Positions 27,501 to 32,091 of a DNA stretch of 64,000 bases are shown here, in pieces. The translations under genes and the position numbers were made by a program. A model generated the notes under the pieces. That model saw nothing but the letters and a program-made list of their open reading frames with translations, had not been told where the DNA came from and did not search any database. Numbering within the stretch: position 1 is the stretch's first letter; every line of letters begins with the position of its first letter. The stretch comes from Clostridiales bacterium (lineage in GTDB: Bacteria > Bacillota > Clostridia > Christensenellales > Pumilibacteraceae): assembly GCA_014799665.1 (NCBI GenBank), contig JAAVHP010000009.1:1-64000 (forward strand), given 5' to 3'.

Positions 27501-28360
27501 TTCACATCGTCGAAGTTTTCCGTCTGTCCGAGAAAAACATCGACTCCGATGAAATTATCGTTTTCGAAATGGTCTTTGGTAAAAATCGAATAGCCCGCAA
27601 AGAACGTTCGATTTCCGCTATCTACTTCAACAAGATTTCTTTCATCGTTATGAGCAGGAACAACAGGTTCGTCGGATACCGATTCTATATCCGTATCGTC
27701 TATGACCGTTACTTCTTCTTTATTTTCCGAAAATGCTTCCTCGATGTCCTGAACAAGCATATCTGTGCGAATGTAAATGTCCTTTACAAACGCCGCATTC
27801 TCGGTATAAGAAAACGGAAGTCCGCTTAAAGCTATACCTGTGCTTTTCGGAAAACCTGTCTTTGCATAGAGCGAGTACGTAATACCTTCTATGAGCAACT
27901 TATCTCGCTCGGTGTCGCCCGAAAGCGCGTCGCGCTCTTGCAAGTACGCTTGCACTCCTTTATGTATTTTGCGGTAATCGCTACGCTCGTCTGCCGATAA
28001 ATCCGTACCGTTCAGTTCGTCCAAACCATCAAGCAGTCGCTTCATCGGAAGTATGGGACGCGAATAGCGATTATCTCCGTGCGTATCGTTTGCATCGAAA
28101 ACAAACTGCTTATAGCCGTCGTTATCGTAATAAGGTATGCCTTTTCTACCCCTTGTAACGCGCCGCCCCATAGCTGCCCATTCGTTAAATGAAAAGCATA
28201 TCGTGGCGTTCGGGCGGTCAACGATAATCTGACACGCGTCGTGCAAATTGATATGCGGATTTTGCGCTATGAACCGATAAAAGTTTTTAAGCTGTTCGCC
28301 GTCCGCAAGCATCGCCGCTATTTGTTCGTTACGATTGCTCAACCTTTTGACTTCGCTCAT
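15539..28360 (-). CDS. Giant polyvalent protein: ArdC-N-like, MutS-I, DUF3849-like, adenine methyltransferase, SNF2 helicase, primase-polymerase
   Basis: The protein has 4273 residues. Domains in order: ArdC-N-like DNA-binding region (1-110); MutS domain I-like segment (about 410-480, FMRLGDFYEMYGD ... MCGVPYHA); acidic/basic linker; two related units of about 110 residues (near 640 and 760, TFADFLKKEYG and TFSEFLKNEYG); DUF3849-like (about 855-1000); N6-adenine-type methyltransferase (about 1150-1400, motif I EPAMGTGNFFG near 1225, motif IV-like GNVPFGGY near 1288); SNF2/DEAH helicase (Walker A HHVVGSGKTYTM near 1903, DEAH near 2063, QREGRIIRQGNE near 2410); coiled coil (about 2480-2700); unassigned modules; three repeats (3650-3945); archaeo-eukaryotic primase-polymerase domain (ACIDLDGC near 4048, SGKGLHVF near 4083); helical domain (4177-4230); Gly/Asn/Ser tail. 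Such proteins are known from conjugative elements and phages as polyvalent proteins that travel with DNA. This combination is unusually complete. The start ATG overlaps the upstream gene by 32 nt. Confidence 0.92.
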   Translation of the reverse strand: MSEVKRLSNRNEQIAAMLADGEQLKNFYRFIAQNPHINLHDACQIIVDRPNATICFSFNEWAAMGRRVTRGRKGIPYYDNDGYKQFVFDANDTHGDNRYSRPILPMKRLLDGLDELNGTDLSADERSDYRKIHKGVQAYLQERDALSGDTERDKLLIEGITYSLYAKTGFPKSTGIALSGLPFSYTENAAFVKDIYIRTDMLVQDIEEAFSENKEEVTVIDDTDIESVSDEPVVPAHNDERNLVEVDSGNRTFFAGYSIFTKDHFENDNFIGVDVFLGQTENFDDVNMLYDNTDNSLLFVSNNPKFEWLFWEDAFYRTQQELIDNGTFTAEDYKKYDELKNGILAGVDEHGEVLFAVDDDDPESGIPFRYPNWQDEHSVGQTENTDIDQSGAEEPKHPMYPRYKRYMEIQNEKPQAIVFMRLGDFYEMYGDSAVIASKTLGLTLTGRDVGLPERVAMCGVPYHAMDKYLDKMLDSRGVVLIETDEEPKYILSHAEALEQNAPAEKTQEDKPTQKESAEQITSVDEQSDEDDWRNELADELNDIDEELDEDIDELTEDEDTVRTERLKSQPKAKDKPTKKDEKGIKDRKRKKPQPTLLDLAEPKEQSAEEALIERQLKYGSSIQHGKFRIFDKYQENPTVKTFADFLKKEYGIGGFGGWNGDNQEHDGKGIKMALRGEKGEYLVQVSLKWPDVAVRIADLIDDDNYLTEQEKKNYVEYKAEQNRLREQRAEEERQKNEFINQVIVSASEERKQRILDEYANTTKLVTFSEFLKNEYGVSEENGDGFLAIYNQQGIWMYKGGNRDDFQNRMYLNWNEFSDKVCTLIENNKYITSELQAAPEFNRFKELTAKGKKIFDAYQNGYMREPTNSMWDEVQSCNPIANGIYEVSTAGHGGIMIAAELAPYILSSEALKSGVLDGGYYCYEEDCDACIPLRELWDKGILTEASEYFTHLYVNSSRPEAKNGCVPFNDATEQEKVEYFKWWNNAVDESLELWSEKYWKAHEQADLSPTQQKIKDIVERIVKEGTENTSEGNWVVYFDEFGEDERFVRDHQDEIADMLASREEVAEIDIVDDAFDTTYYLDFCPNYEDTWNELEEAKDTQNTDLNGVLDQTELGGAKTRFQNNVAAIKLVNKLYAENRNPTEAEKKVLAQFVGWGGLSQAFDENNQQWKKEYAELKALLSQEDYEQARSSTLNAYYTPSDVISGVYAALGRFGVKGNNRILEPAMGTGNFFGFMPKDIADGSRLYGVELDNLTGRIAAKLYPQASVQIKGFEDTSFPNDKFDIVVGNVPFGGYGVADSDYNSYNFKVHDYFLAKSIDKVKPNGIVAIVTSKGTMDKLNPSARKYVAERAELIGAIRLPNTAFKQTAGTEAVADILFFRKRAERISTDTENIEWLGTSKTAEGYEINNYFVAHPEMVLGTLTEDIGLYGGKDVTVNPDGRVLSEAIAEAVNKLPQGFFTSSDVAPIQDDVEVDYNIKPMCYKADSGRLYMRMGDEMVEQRIPSYPKDAYQRLQGMIALREELHRILDIQIKGCSDEVLQEEQKKLNAMYDKFVGKYGELNSQTNTRLFKEDGDSALLFACENIDEETKKISKAEVFNKRTIRPYTVPTNTDDCFEALQISRNERGKVDIGYIEELTGKDYDTVLFELGDSVFRNPETVDEADKYSGFETAEEYLSGRVVDKLHTAETYAEHSSEYKRNVEALKQVQPTPLTASEISVRLGATWVAKELYKQFYCDLVGVSWWQRSNIEMFYNPFDSSWRLDQKDSIRYDTQMKQKEVYGTQRAPAYRLLIDSMNLRATTIYDTVVDPDGKERRVLNQAETIAAREKQNQIKERFAEWIFDNPERREHLEQTYNRLFNQIRLPSYDGSYLKFPEMNPAIELKPHQKNAVHRIITSPNSTLLHHVVGSGKTYTMIASIMKMRQLGICKKAMVTVPNHLTQQWASEWRKLYPNAKILVATKEDLEKDNRKRFVSKVAMGDWDGIIIAQSSFAKIPISQERQIAKLRQEIKLIEQTVKKQWDENGMPRGAVKNLERIKKSREAMLKKLMDGDKKDDVLTFESLGVDYLYVDEAHNYKNLFLFTKMNNVAGVSNAASQRASDVKLKCEYLQEMHKSDRGVIFATGTPISNSMSEMYTMQSYLQPRALAASGITFFDGWAADFGETVTSMELSPSGQGYRARTRFAKFTNLPELLTMYRSFADVQTADTVKLDVPEAERHVISLKPSDTVIELAEQIAERADRIHEGLVSPEEDNMLKITSDGKKLALDPRCFVPDSEDEGGSKLNEATQRIFEIWERTADIKGTQIVFCDLSTPKMKSESYEYGTDFDAYNDLKYKLVKSGIPAEEIAFIHDANTDEQKRALFDKVNSGSIRILIGSTEKCGAGTNVQKRLVALHHLDTPYRPSDMEQREGRIIRQGNENDKVDIYTYVTERTFDSYSYQILENKQKFISQINRGDLTVREAEDIDETTLSYAEIKAITAANPKIKRKMEVDTEIARLRILEGQHKKNLYALQDKIRKDYPEDIRKQELLLERVTADIASLEQNKPADPEAFEISVNGKVYTDKKEGGKALTDALYSSKPEKVVAVYCGFRISMNNITSLNGQRDITLSANGQYTIDIGESSSGNLTRLDNFIEDFPKRKERLEKRLQQLKDDFEIAKEQVQKPFEHREHMLELLKEQTALNAELDLDKREEVIIAEDGESDDGNYRMLPTNTKIKEDEIIDKEDKVASMRVDILPDYSVSTEDMHEYGYKWDGMLPMRKTAAMRAFNRGVQVYELGKDDTETEMEYGDEFADKKMYGVEKPTWKKYVESENGLAYLFARLDIAQAAGECASKDLSYVDERFTIDFIETNFSEKAALKKYLADKPKPDTKAIMSFVPQLMDEYTDRIWSSALEHYGWDKHSVKSSIADNVENTELKEYAKQIASYRFNVDKELMIALNKYTEQEVDEMNLPAFDDEITVAAKEPTHLLTANSAGTTFAPGVLLLENNITGEWYVINDTSAKNEIGKELEVGDKTDVGTILAYNGLYDGNPLREFYKKEEAQSYFDDKVKVIRNMRLSSAKNDPLVVGGGTEQEKIFAVMDDYCETLERIYGGTTELVGAKSIADTVNCPVENVIALMEKYGARIDGDNVWLNNALQFERRILQARPNYFAFASDIRQAYYDRAKSEPNNSAIYEEAVIDSVKKEYAAFKDEMLKGSPEQIYENSYKIHVLNEFYEVIQLGNDYLSDNDFKALYEERGHILDNLYDDYLGNESYNVEEYGETARYIKDYCEYKHNEIYYPVTYFGKDTDNRAYYRFTTGISLDNIVQLDKSADMYTIAAPYCYLDKEQLEKNSIFFLDIGKDIFPEQLEGDDAMKNMMNAMDSYYSIKPLYLRSQTYARDNSEIFNYRKSQQANIDCKRAIDQAVSKNFDGMHLAAGFENELIQKYGMERIAFIVATTINEHDYDGRFSQANKEWAKTIPMLEVEFERRGCCLSGHPAVLDGLASRIRDKQVILYTTVAEQNADGKPCYNAYSLDRESSEVKYLDGDFSSDIALQATIDQNADVGHTGYTYKRIEPQELYALSEKIKNKNIDKENDMAQDKFKNFTPQGYKVLSMTKDRDDRNVAIVQRKDDFVVAPGYDTTDGTWAQGFYDFPTLEAAEKFRQEKYGFEDTKDTEKRKWLAFKISPEALIKKYQINSRFRMPKGSTYEGCAYSIFNDRIKESTITTDIKSDTKERALSIRIPEDSQVELYEGGEKIISIPAREFVQMVDGTTADKYERELRLNIRIPREAVIKEYDNSVLVAAPNDSEYKGYVFYLPNSVVKEDGESDNGSLVANVGEGFKITLRKGEEQIELTAKEFAYNTAGKTDYKREPTAMDEYREQQGEDGKKWNTVSLSENAIIANYQNSTLFKMPKGDYAGFVYYIPSGMVRKDENGLSLRVPEDFEVHLKDGDENIDLTAEQFIAAISDKTDEDYESVFRKPSKEAQKQFEKVEEQLRKNVPEEMRNKPNWVIVRTRANEETGRLDKFLISPHTGKFAESDNPKTWADFDTACKYAKENGGVALAYALDGKDGIACIDLDGCVTESGYTDIANRVLDFCGKTYIERSVSGKGLHVFGKTKGADLRSFSKDKTMEYYQGGHFIAMTGDGAGYSRLESFDTPEMQRVLESKLEKRTEWKNTGMGVEGLSSMDDREMLDKAFAAKNGDTVRRLYNGEDLRGNHSNSDMSLMNYLAFWSNHDIDQMLRVFSTSGLYRADKAQSYYEHTAIKAVKGTPCYTPPKASNGNNKPSGNGSGNGSGKGGK
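16510..17405 (-). repeat. Three tandem repeats of about 100 codons in the polyvalent gene
   Basis: Each unit pairs a segment like PEALIKKYQINSRFRMPKG / REAVIKEYDNSVLVAAPND / ENAIIANYQNSTLFKMPKG with a strand-rich half (SIRIPEDSQVELYEGGEKI, LRVPEDFEVHLKDGDENID). The last unit lies immediately before the primase-polymerase domain. They look like small beta-rich binding domains of unknown ligand. Confidence 0.7.
17651..17665 (-). promoter_or_regulatory. Internal RBS and in-frame ATG within the polyvalent gene
   Basis: AAGGAG (17665-17660), 6 nt, then ATG (17653-17651), in frame at Met3570. Translation from here would give a 704-residue protein (MAQDKFKNFTPQGYK...) holding the three repeats, primase-polymerase and C-terminal helical domain. 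The preceding residues (KIKNKNIDKEND) look like a former C-terminus. Confidence 0.6.
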
Positions 28361-28655
28361 TCGATTGTTCGTCCTCCTCTATTCGTTTCTTGCCGAAAGT
28401 CTTTCGCCACACTCTGCGCTTCTCCTTGAGCGTGGGAAAATATATTATTTCTATTGCCGCTTCCGCTCCAACAAGGCGCACAAGTCGTCTTATCTGTTGT
28501 TCGCTGAACGGCTTATGTTCGTTGAGCTTTCTTTGCAGCTCTTCTTTCGTTATGTCGAGCCGCTTTGCTACATAGGGTTGGGTTTTACCGTTATCGTAAA
28601 TCCAATCCTTGAGCTGGCGCTTTTTAAGCGGATAACCATTATTTGTTTCTTGCAT
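28329..28655 (-). CDS. Small putative HTH protein (unrecognised)
   Basis: The 108-residue protein contains a likely helix-turn-helix (QPYVAKRLDITKEELQRKLN), then SEQQIRRLVRLVGAEAAIEI and a basic C-terminus (LKEKRRVWRKTFGKKRIEE). The motif resembles Cro/CI-type domains but has no family I can name. GGAGG is 10 nt upstream of ATG. The ATG overlaps the previous stop (TAATG) and its own 3' end overlaps the polyvalent start by 32 nt, so all three are co-transcribed and translationally coupled. It may regulate the module, but that is inference. Confidence 0.7.
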   Translation of the reverse strand: MQETNNGYPLKKRQLKDWIYDNGKTQPYVAKRLDITKEELQRKLNEHKPFSEQQIRRLVRLVGAEAAIEIIYFPTLKEKRRVWRKTFGKKRIEEDEQSNERSQKVEQS

Positions 28656-28996
28656 TATAACTTGCCCTCCGTTATAAGCTTTTGTTGTTCATCCTTAGAC
28701 AAATTATTTTTTAGCCATCTCTTAACAAGGTTGATTTCTCTTCTTTCGCTTGCGTTTCTGACAAATCCATATTCGGAACAGTCATCATCATAGCAAAGGC
28801 TGTCTATAACCGAATCCTTATACCCCATATGGTCGATGACTTTAACAAACACACCTTTTTGCGGCAAAGCACCTACAATTCGTATTTGCTTGTCACAGTG
28901 GTATTCGTGGTGAGCTATTATAATAGAGATTTCATCCACTGTCAGCTCCGGCGCTCCAAGACTTTGGATATATTGTTTTAATTTACTGTTGGCCAT
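28655..28996 (-). CDS. Hypothetical protein of the mobile element
   Basis: A protein of about 113 residues from ATG 28996 (MANSKLKQYIQSLGAPELT). A TTG at 29029 would add 11 residues but has a poorer context; AGGA lies 9 nt before the ATG. Visible features are a His/Cys-containing segment (HHEYHCDKQIRIVG), an acidic Cys pair (CYDDDC) and a basic amphipathic C-terminal helix (EINLVKRWLKNNLSKDEQQ). I do not recognise the family. Its single-nucleotide overlap with the next gene and place after the sigma-like regulator suggest an early-expressed accessory or regulatory protein. Confidence 0.6.
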   Translation of the reverse strand: MANSKLKQYIQSLGAPELTVDEISIIIAHHEYHCDKQIRIVGALPQKGVFVKVIDHMGYKDSVIDSLCYDDDCSEYGFVRNASERREINLVKRWLKNNLSKDEQQKLITEGKL

Positions 28997-29099
28997 ATTG
29001 TTCCGTCCTGTATTTATTGGGGATTTCAATAAACCCCTTCACAGTAAAGCCGTAGAAAACGGTAAAAGTCCGTGGTCTAACTAATTTTTTTTATTATTT

Positions 29100-29540
29100 T
29101 TAATAATTTCTTCGTATTGACGCATAAATTCGTTTTATTGCGTCGCTAATAGAACGTTTATCAATGCCGAATATTTCAGCAATATCTTTTTGATTTTTTC
29201 CTTCTATGTACATAAGCCGCAGTATTTCTTGCTGTCGCGGCGTTAATTGTTCAATTGCTGCTTGCAACTTTTCGTCCTCGAAATCGTCAAACGAATAATC
29301 GCCATAAAAACGTCTGTCCTCATAGTCAATGCCATTCTCCAAATCTTCGTCTAAAGACCGATTCCAATACACTTCACGTCGCGCCTTGCGACTTGTCTTG
29401 TATTCTTCATATAGATAGGTATCAATGATTTTTTGATCTCCTGTTTGCTGTAATAACTTTGCCGTTATCTCATCAAGGTACACTGCAACCGTTATCTCAT
29501 CACCGTTTTTTCTCGATACTTTTAGATTAAATTTTTGCAT
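29100..29540 (-). CDS. Sigma-70 region 4-like transcriptional regulator
   Basis: A 146-residue protein from ATG 29540, chosen because GGAGG lies 8 nt upstream. A longer in-frame reading from 29630 runs through a terminator hairpin and has no ribosome-binding site. The N-terminus (MQKFNLKVSRKNGDEITVAV) is beta-rich, the middle is acidic, and the C-terminus (about 95-146) is a sigma region 4/LuxR-like helix-turn-helix: LTPRQQEILRLMYIEGKNQK, DIAEIFGIDKRSISDAIKRI. Small proteins of this type commonly act as regulators of Gram-positive conjugative elements. It is the first gene of the long leftward operon, downstream of a structured leader, so it probably controls element expression. Confidence 0.8.
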   Translation of the reverse strand: MQKFNLKVSRKNGDEITVAVYLDEITAKLLQQTGDQKIIDTYLYEEYKTSRKARREVYWNRSLDEDLENGIDYEDRRFYGDYSFDDFEDEKLQAAIEQLTPRQQEILRLMYIEGKNQKDIAEIFGIDKRSISDAIKRIYASIRRNY

Positions 29541-29602
29541 GAATAAATCCTCCGATTTTGATTTTAGAAAATCGCTATCGGTGGATTTTGACGTAAATAA
29601 AA

Positions 29603-29634
29603 AAGCCCCGACAGCGTTGCAATACGCCATCAGG
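29603..29634 (-). terminator. Terminator/attenuator hairpin in the leader of the element operon
   Basis: Minus-strand CCCTGATGGCGT pairs over all 12 positions (three G-U) with ACGCTGTCGGGG around loop ATTGCA, followed by CTTTTTTATTT. It lies 60-90 nt upstream of the sigma-like ATG and downstream of the TATAAT at 29736-29741. Flanking TGACGTA (minus, 29655-29649) and TACGTCA (29594-29588) are complementary. Confidence 0.75.
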
Positions 29635-29660
29635 GAATAGTCAAAAATACGTCATAAAGC

Positions 29661-29721
29661 AAAAAGCCGAACAAAGCAAATTCGACCTACCACGAAGTAG
29701 GCATATTGCTCTGTTCGGCTT
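29661..29721 (-). ncRNA. Long stem-loop at the 5' end of the element leader RNA
   Basis: Arms 29664-29679 and 29706-29721 pair at 15 of 16 positions (AAGCCGAACA... / ...TGTTCGGCTT). An inner hairpin CCTAC-CACGAA-GTAGG lies at 29686-29701. On the minus strand the structure starts about 8 nt after the predicted transcription start and ends in TTTTT, so it is also terminator-like. It may be a regulatory leader or a short RNA; function unknown. Confidence 0.5.
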
Positions 29722-29735
29722 GTATCTTTTTTCGG

Positions 29736-29764
29736 ATTATAGCTCGTAACAGTATGAAATTAAG
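29736..29764 (-). promoter_or_regulatory. Candidate promoter of the leftward element operon
   Basis: -10 TATAAT (minus, 29741-29736) with a 17-nt spacer to a poor -35 CTTAAT (29764-29759). The perfect -10 with a weak -35, next to iterons, suggests an activator-dependent or repressible promoter. Confidence 0.5.
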
Positions 29765-29768
29765 CCGC

Positions 29769-29796
29769 TTTCACGTTTCACGTTTTCACGTTCACC
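29769..29796. repeat. Iterons of CGTGAAA upstream of the element promoter
   Basis: TTTCACG, TTTCACG, TTTTCACG and then TTCAC run in tandem on the plus strand (CGTGAAA on the minus strand) with 7-8 bp period, ending 4 bp from the weak -35. This arrangement suggests a multi-copy protein-binding site. Confidence 0.55.
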
Positions 29797-29874
29797 CCGC
29801 GAGGGCTTATGCTCATACTACATTATTTATTACAGCTAATTTTGAGAATTTTTGCCGAAATATCTCGTATAATA

Positions 29875-29901
29875 GAGAAAAGCACCCGCATTTGCGGATG
29901 C
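29875..29901 (-). terminator. Terminator of the galactose operon
   Basis: Minus-strand GCATCCGC (29901-29894), loop AAAT, GCGGGTGC (29889-29882), then TTTTCTC. Eight bp with one G-U pair. It follows the zinc-ribbon gene by 9 nt and separates the sugar operon from the mobile element. Confidence 0.75.
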
Positions 29902-29909
29902 CATTCAAC

Positions 29910-30101
29910 CTATATTTCTTTTTGTTTAGTTAAAACTATATCATTATTTATTATTATGTGAACAAACTCACCACACTGCGGACATTTTATAAAACAATCT
30001 GTGCCGTTTTTTGCTTGTATCAGCGTTGTGCGGCAGTATAGACAACAAGCATAAAAATATTCTTTTAGTACTCCTCTATGTTCTTCTTTTGCTGATGTCA
30101 T
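29910..30101 (-). CDS. Small zinc-ribbon protein at the end of the galactose operon
   Basis: The 63-residue protein has two knuckles, CLYC and CPQCGEFVHI, separated by about 18 residues (plus extra Cys in YFYACC and TDCF), a treble-clef or zinc-ribbon layout resembling the phage Com type of small DNA- or RNA-binding proteins. GGAGA lies 6 nt before ATG, and the gene starts 12 nt after galM ends, with the operon terminator right after it. It is therefore probably a true last gene of the operon. The metal site is visible; the role (regulator or otherwise) is not known. Confidence 0.7.
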   Translation of the reverse strand: MTSAKEEHRGVLKEYFYACCLYCRTTLIQAKNGTDCFIKCPQCGEFVHIIINNDIVLTKQKEI

Positions 30102-30113
30102 TAGTTCTCCAAA

Positions 30114-31058
30114 TTATTTTTCGAAGCAGTATTTAATATAATGCTTTTTTTGTTCACCGGCTTTTAATATAGGCATCTCAAAGTCTTGCAAATTGACTGC
30201 GTTCGGACAATACTGCGGCTCCAAGCAAAAGCCTTGCCACTTGCGGTACTTGCCGTTTTTGCCGTTTATCTCTGTTATCTGCCCGCCCGAATAAAACTGC
30301 AAACACGGAAGATCGGTATATAAAGTCATAGATACGCCTGTCTTTTTGCTCTCCGCGTATGCGGCTTGTTCGCCGTTAAGTATATAATTATTGTCGTAGC
30401 CCTTGGTTACCGCAAGAATGCCGCTGCGTATATCTTGCCCTATGAGTTTGTTATCCGTAAAGTCGTACGGCGTGTCTTGCACAGGCTTAACTTCGCCCGT
30501 AGTTATAAGCTCGGCGTTTGTTACCGTTATTTTGTCTGCATTTATCCGCAAAACATTATCCAAACAGTCGCCACTATTTTCTCCGTCGAGATTGAAATAC
30601 ACATGGTTAGTGGGACACCACAGCGTGGTTTGCGTGGAAGAAGCCGTGTATTCTATTAGCAATTCGTTATCTTTAAGCGTGTACTTTACGGTCAAAGTCA
30701 GTTTGCCGGGGTAGCCCTCTTCGCCGTCAGCGCTTACGTACTCGAATGTGACCGAGTTTTCGGTCAACTCGGTTATTGCAAACGCCTGTTTGTCGAAACC
30801 GCGTATACCACCGTGAAGATGATTGTTCCCGACGTTCTTTGTGAGTATATATTCCTTGCCGTCGAGAGTAAACTTTCCGTTCGCTATACGGTTACACACT
30901 CTGCCTATAGTAGCGCCGCAGTACGTTCCGCTTTTCTCATAGTCTTCTTGAGAATTAAACCCGAGCGCTATATCCGCGCCATGCACGACTATGGCGTTTA
31001 TCCGAGCGCCGATCTCCGTAAGCTCTATTGTTATGTTTTGGTTTTTGAGAGTAAGCAT
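30114..31058 (-). CDS. galM: Aldose 1-epimerase (mutarotase)
   Basis: The 314-residue protein interconverts beta- and alpha-galactose before GalK. Conserved family motifs are present: GRVCNRIANGKF, NNHLHGG (substrate His), TNHVYFNLDG (catalytic His) and LEPQYCPNAVN (catalytic Glu). Length is normal and no signal peptide is seen, so it is cytoplasmic. It starts 3 nt after galE and completes a full Leloir set (galT-galK-galE-galM). Confidence 0.95.
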   Translation of the reverse strand: MLTLKNQNITIELTEIGARINAIVVHGADIALGFNSQEDYEKSGTYCGATIGRVCNRIANGKFTLDGKEYILTKNVGNNHLHGGIRGFDKQAFAITELTENSVTFEYVSADGEEGYPGKLTLTVKYTLKDNELLIEYTASSTQTTLWCPTNHVYFNLDGENSGDCLDNVLRINADKITVTNAELITTGEVKPVQDTPYDFTDNKLIGQDIRSGILAVTKGYDNNYILNGEQAAYAESKKTGVSMTLYTDLPCLQFYSGGQITEINGKNGKYRKWQGFCLEPQYCPNAVNLQDFEMPILKAGEQKKHYIKYCFEK

Positions 31059-31061
31059 AAC

Positions 31062-32075
31062 TTAATCCTTATAGCCTTTGGGGTTCTTCTGTTGCCAATT
31101 CCATAACGACGCGCACATTTCGTCTATACCGAGCTTAGCTTCCCAACCGAGCTCGCGCTTTGCCTTGCTCGCGTCGGCATAGCACGCCGCTATGTCGCCC
31201 GGTCGACGCGGCTTGATCGTATACGGCAGTTCTTTGCCGCACGCTTTTTCGAACGCATGTATTACATCTAAGACAGAGTAGCCTATACCCGTGCCGAGAT
31301 TGTACGTGTATACGCCCGACTTGACTGTTTTATCTATTGCGGCCACATGTCCTTTGGCAAGATCGACTACGTGAATATAATCTCGCACGCCCGTGCCGTC
31401 CGGAGTGTCGTAGTCGTTGCCGAACACACCCACTTCTTTCAATTCGCCTATTGCCACCTTCGCAATATACGGCGTAAGGTTATTGGGTATACCCTGCGGA
31501 TCCTCGCCGATCATTCCGCTCTCGTGCGCGCCGACGGGGTTGAAGTATCTAAGCAACACAACAGTCCACTCGTTATCTGACTTATATATATCGTTAAGCA
31601 TGATCTCTTGAAAATACTTGCTCGTGCCGTAAGGGTTTGTCGTGCCGCCGATCTTACATTCTTCGGTAAGCGGCAAAACTTCGGGATCGCCGTAAACGGT
31701 TGCGGACGATGAGAATACTATCTTTTTGCATCCGTGCTTACGCATAACGTCTGTCAATACAAGCGTTCCGTACAGATTATTATTGTAGTACTCTATGGGT
31801 TTCGCGCAGCTTTCGCCGACCGCTTTCAGTCCCGCGAAGTGTATTACCCAATCTATTTTATGCTCGGTAAATATCCTGTCTAAAAGCGCCGAGTCGCGCA
31901 CGTCGCCTTCGTACACTGCTACGTTTTTGCCCGTTATCTTTTTTACGCGCTCTATGCTCTTTTTCGAGGAGTTGTCGAAGTTGTCTATTACGACCACTGC
32001 ATAGCCCTTGTTTAGAAGCTCTACACATGTATGCGAGCCTATATATCCCGCGCCGCCTGTTACAAGAATAGTCAT
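31062..32075 (-). CDS. galE: UDP-glucose 4-epimerase
   Basis: The 337-residue NAD-dependent short-chain dehydrogenase/reductase fold enzyme regenerates UDP-glucose from UDP-galactose. The NAD-binding motif GGAGYIGSH is at 7-15, the catalytic Y-x3-K (YGTSK) near 149-153, and GTGVRDYIHVVDLAKGH and KPRRPGDIAACYAD are conserved GalE signatures. It starts 16 nt after galK with a GGGAGAGGA ribosome-binding site. It could also act on UDP-GlcNAc, which would suit a GlcNAc/galactose locus, but the sequence does not settle this. Confidence 0.96.
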   Translation of the reverse strand: MTILVTGGAGYIGSHTCVELLNKGYAVVVIDNFDNSSKKSIERVKKITGKNVAVYEGDVRDSALLDRIFTEHKIDWVIHFAGLKAVGESCAKPIEYYNNNLYGTLVLTDVMRKHGCKKIVFSSSATVYGDPEVLPLTEECKIGGTTNPYGTSKYFQEIMLNDIYKSDNEWTVVLLRYFNPVGAHESGMIGEDPQGIPNNLTPYIAKVAIGELKEVGVFGNDYDTPDGTGVRDYIHVVDLAKGHVAAIDKTVKSGVYTYNLGTGIGYSVLDVIHAFEKACGKELPYTIKPRRPGDIAACYADASKAKRELGWEAKLGIDEMCASLWNWQQKNPKGYKD

Positions 32076-32091
32076 TGTATATATCCTCTCC

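Noticed and set aside
29541..29630. N-terminal extension of the sigma-like regulator from an ATG at 29630
   Set aside because: The extension is translated terminator sequence and lacks a ribosome-binding site; ATG 29540 has GGAGG at good spacing.
1..29740. Complete mobile element with attachment sites
   Set aside because: No integrase or repeat pair is visible and the left end is outside the window, so boundaries cannot be set; the right edge near 29.75-29.9 kb is only suggested by gene content.
29841..29873. Plus-strand promoter with TATAAT at 29868-29873
   Set aside because: The best -35 candidates are 20-21 nt away and no plus-strand gene follows.
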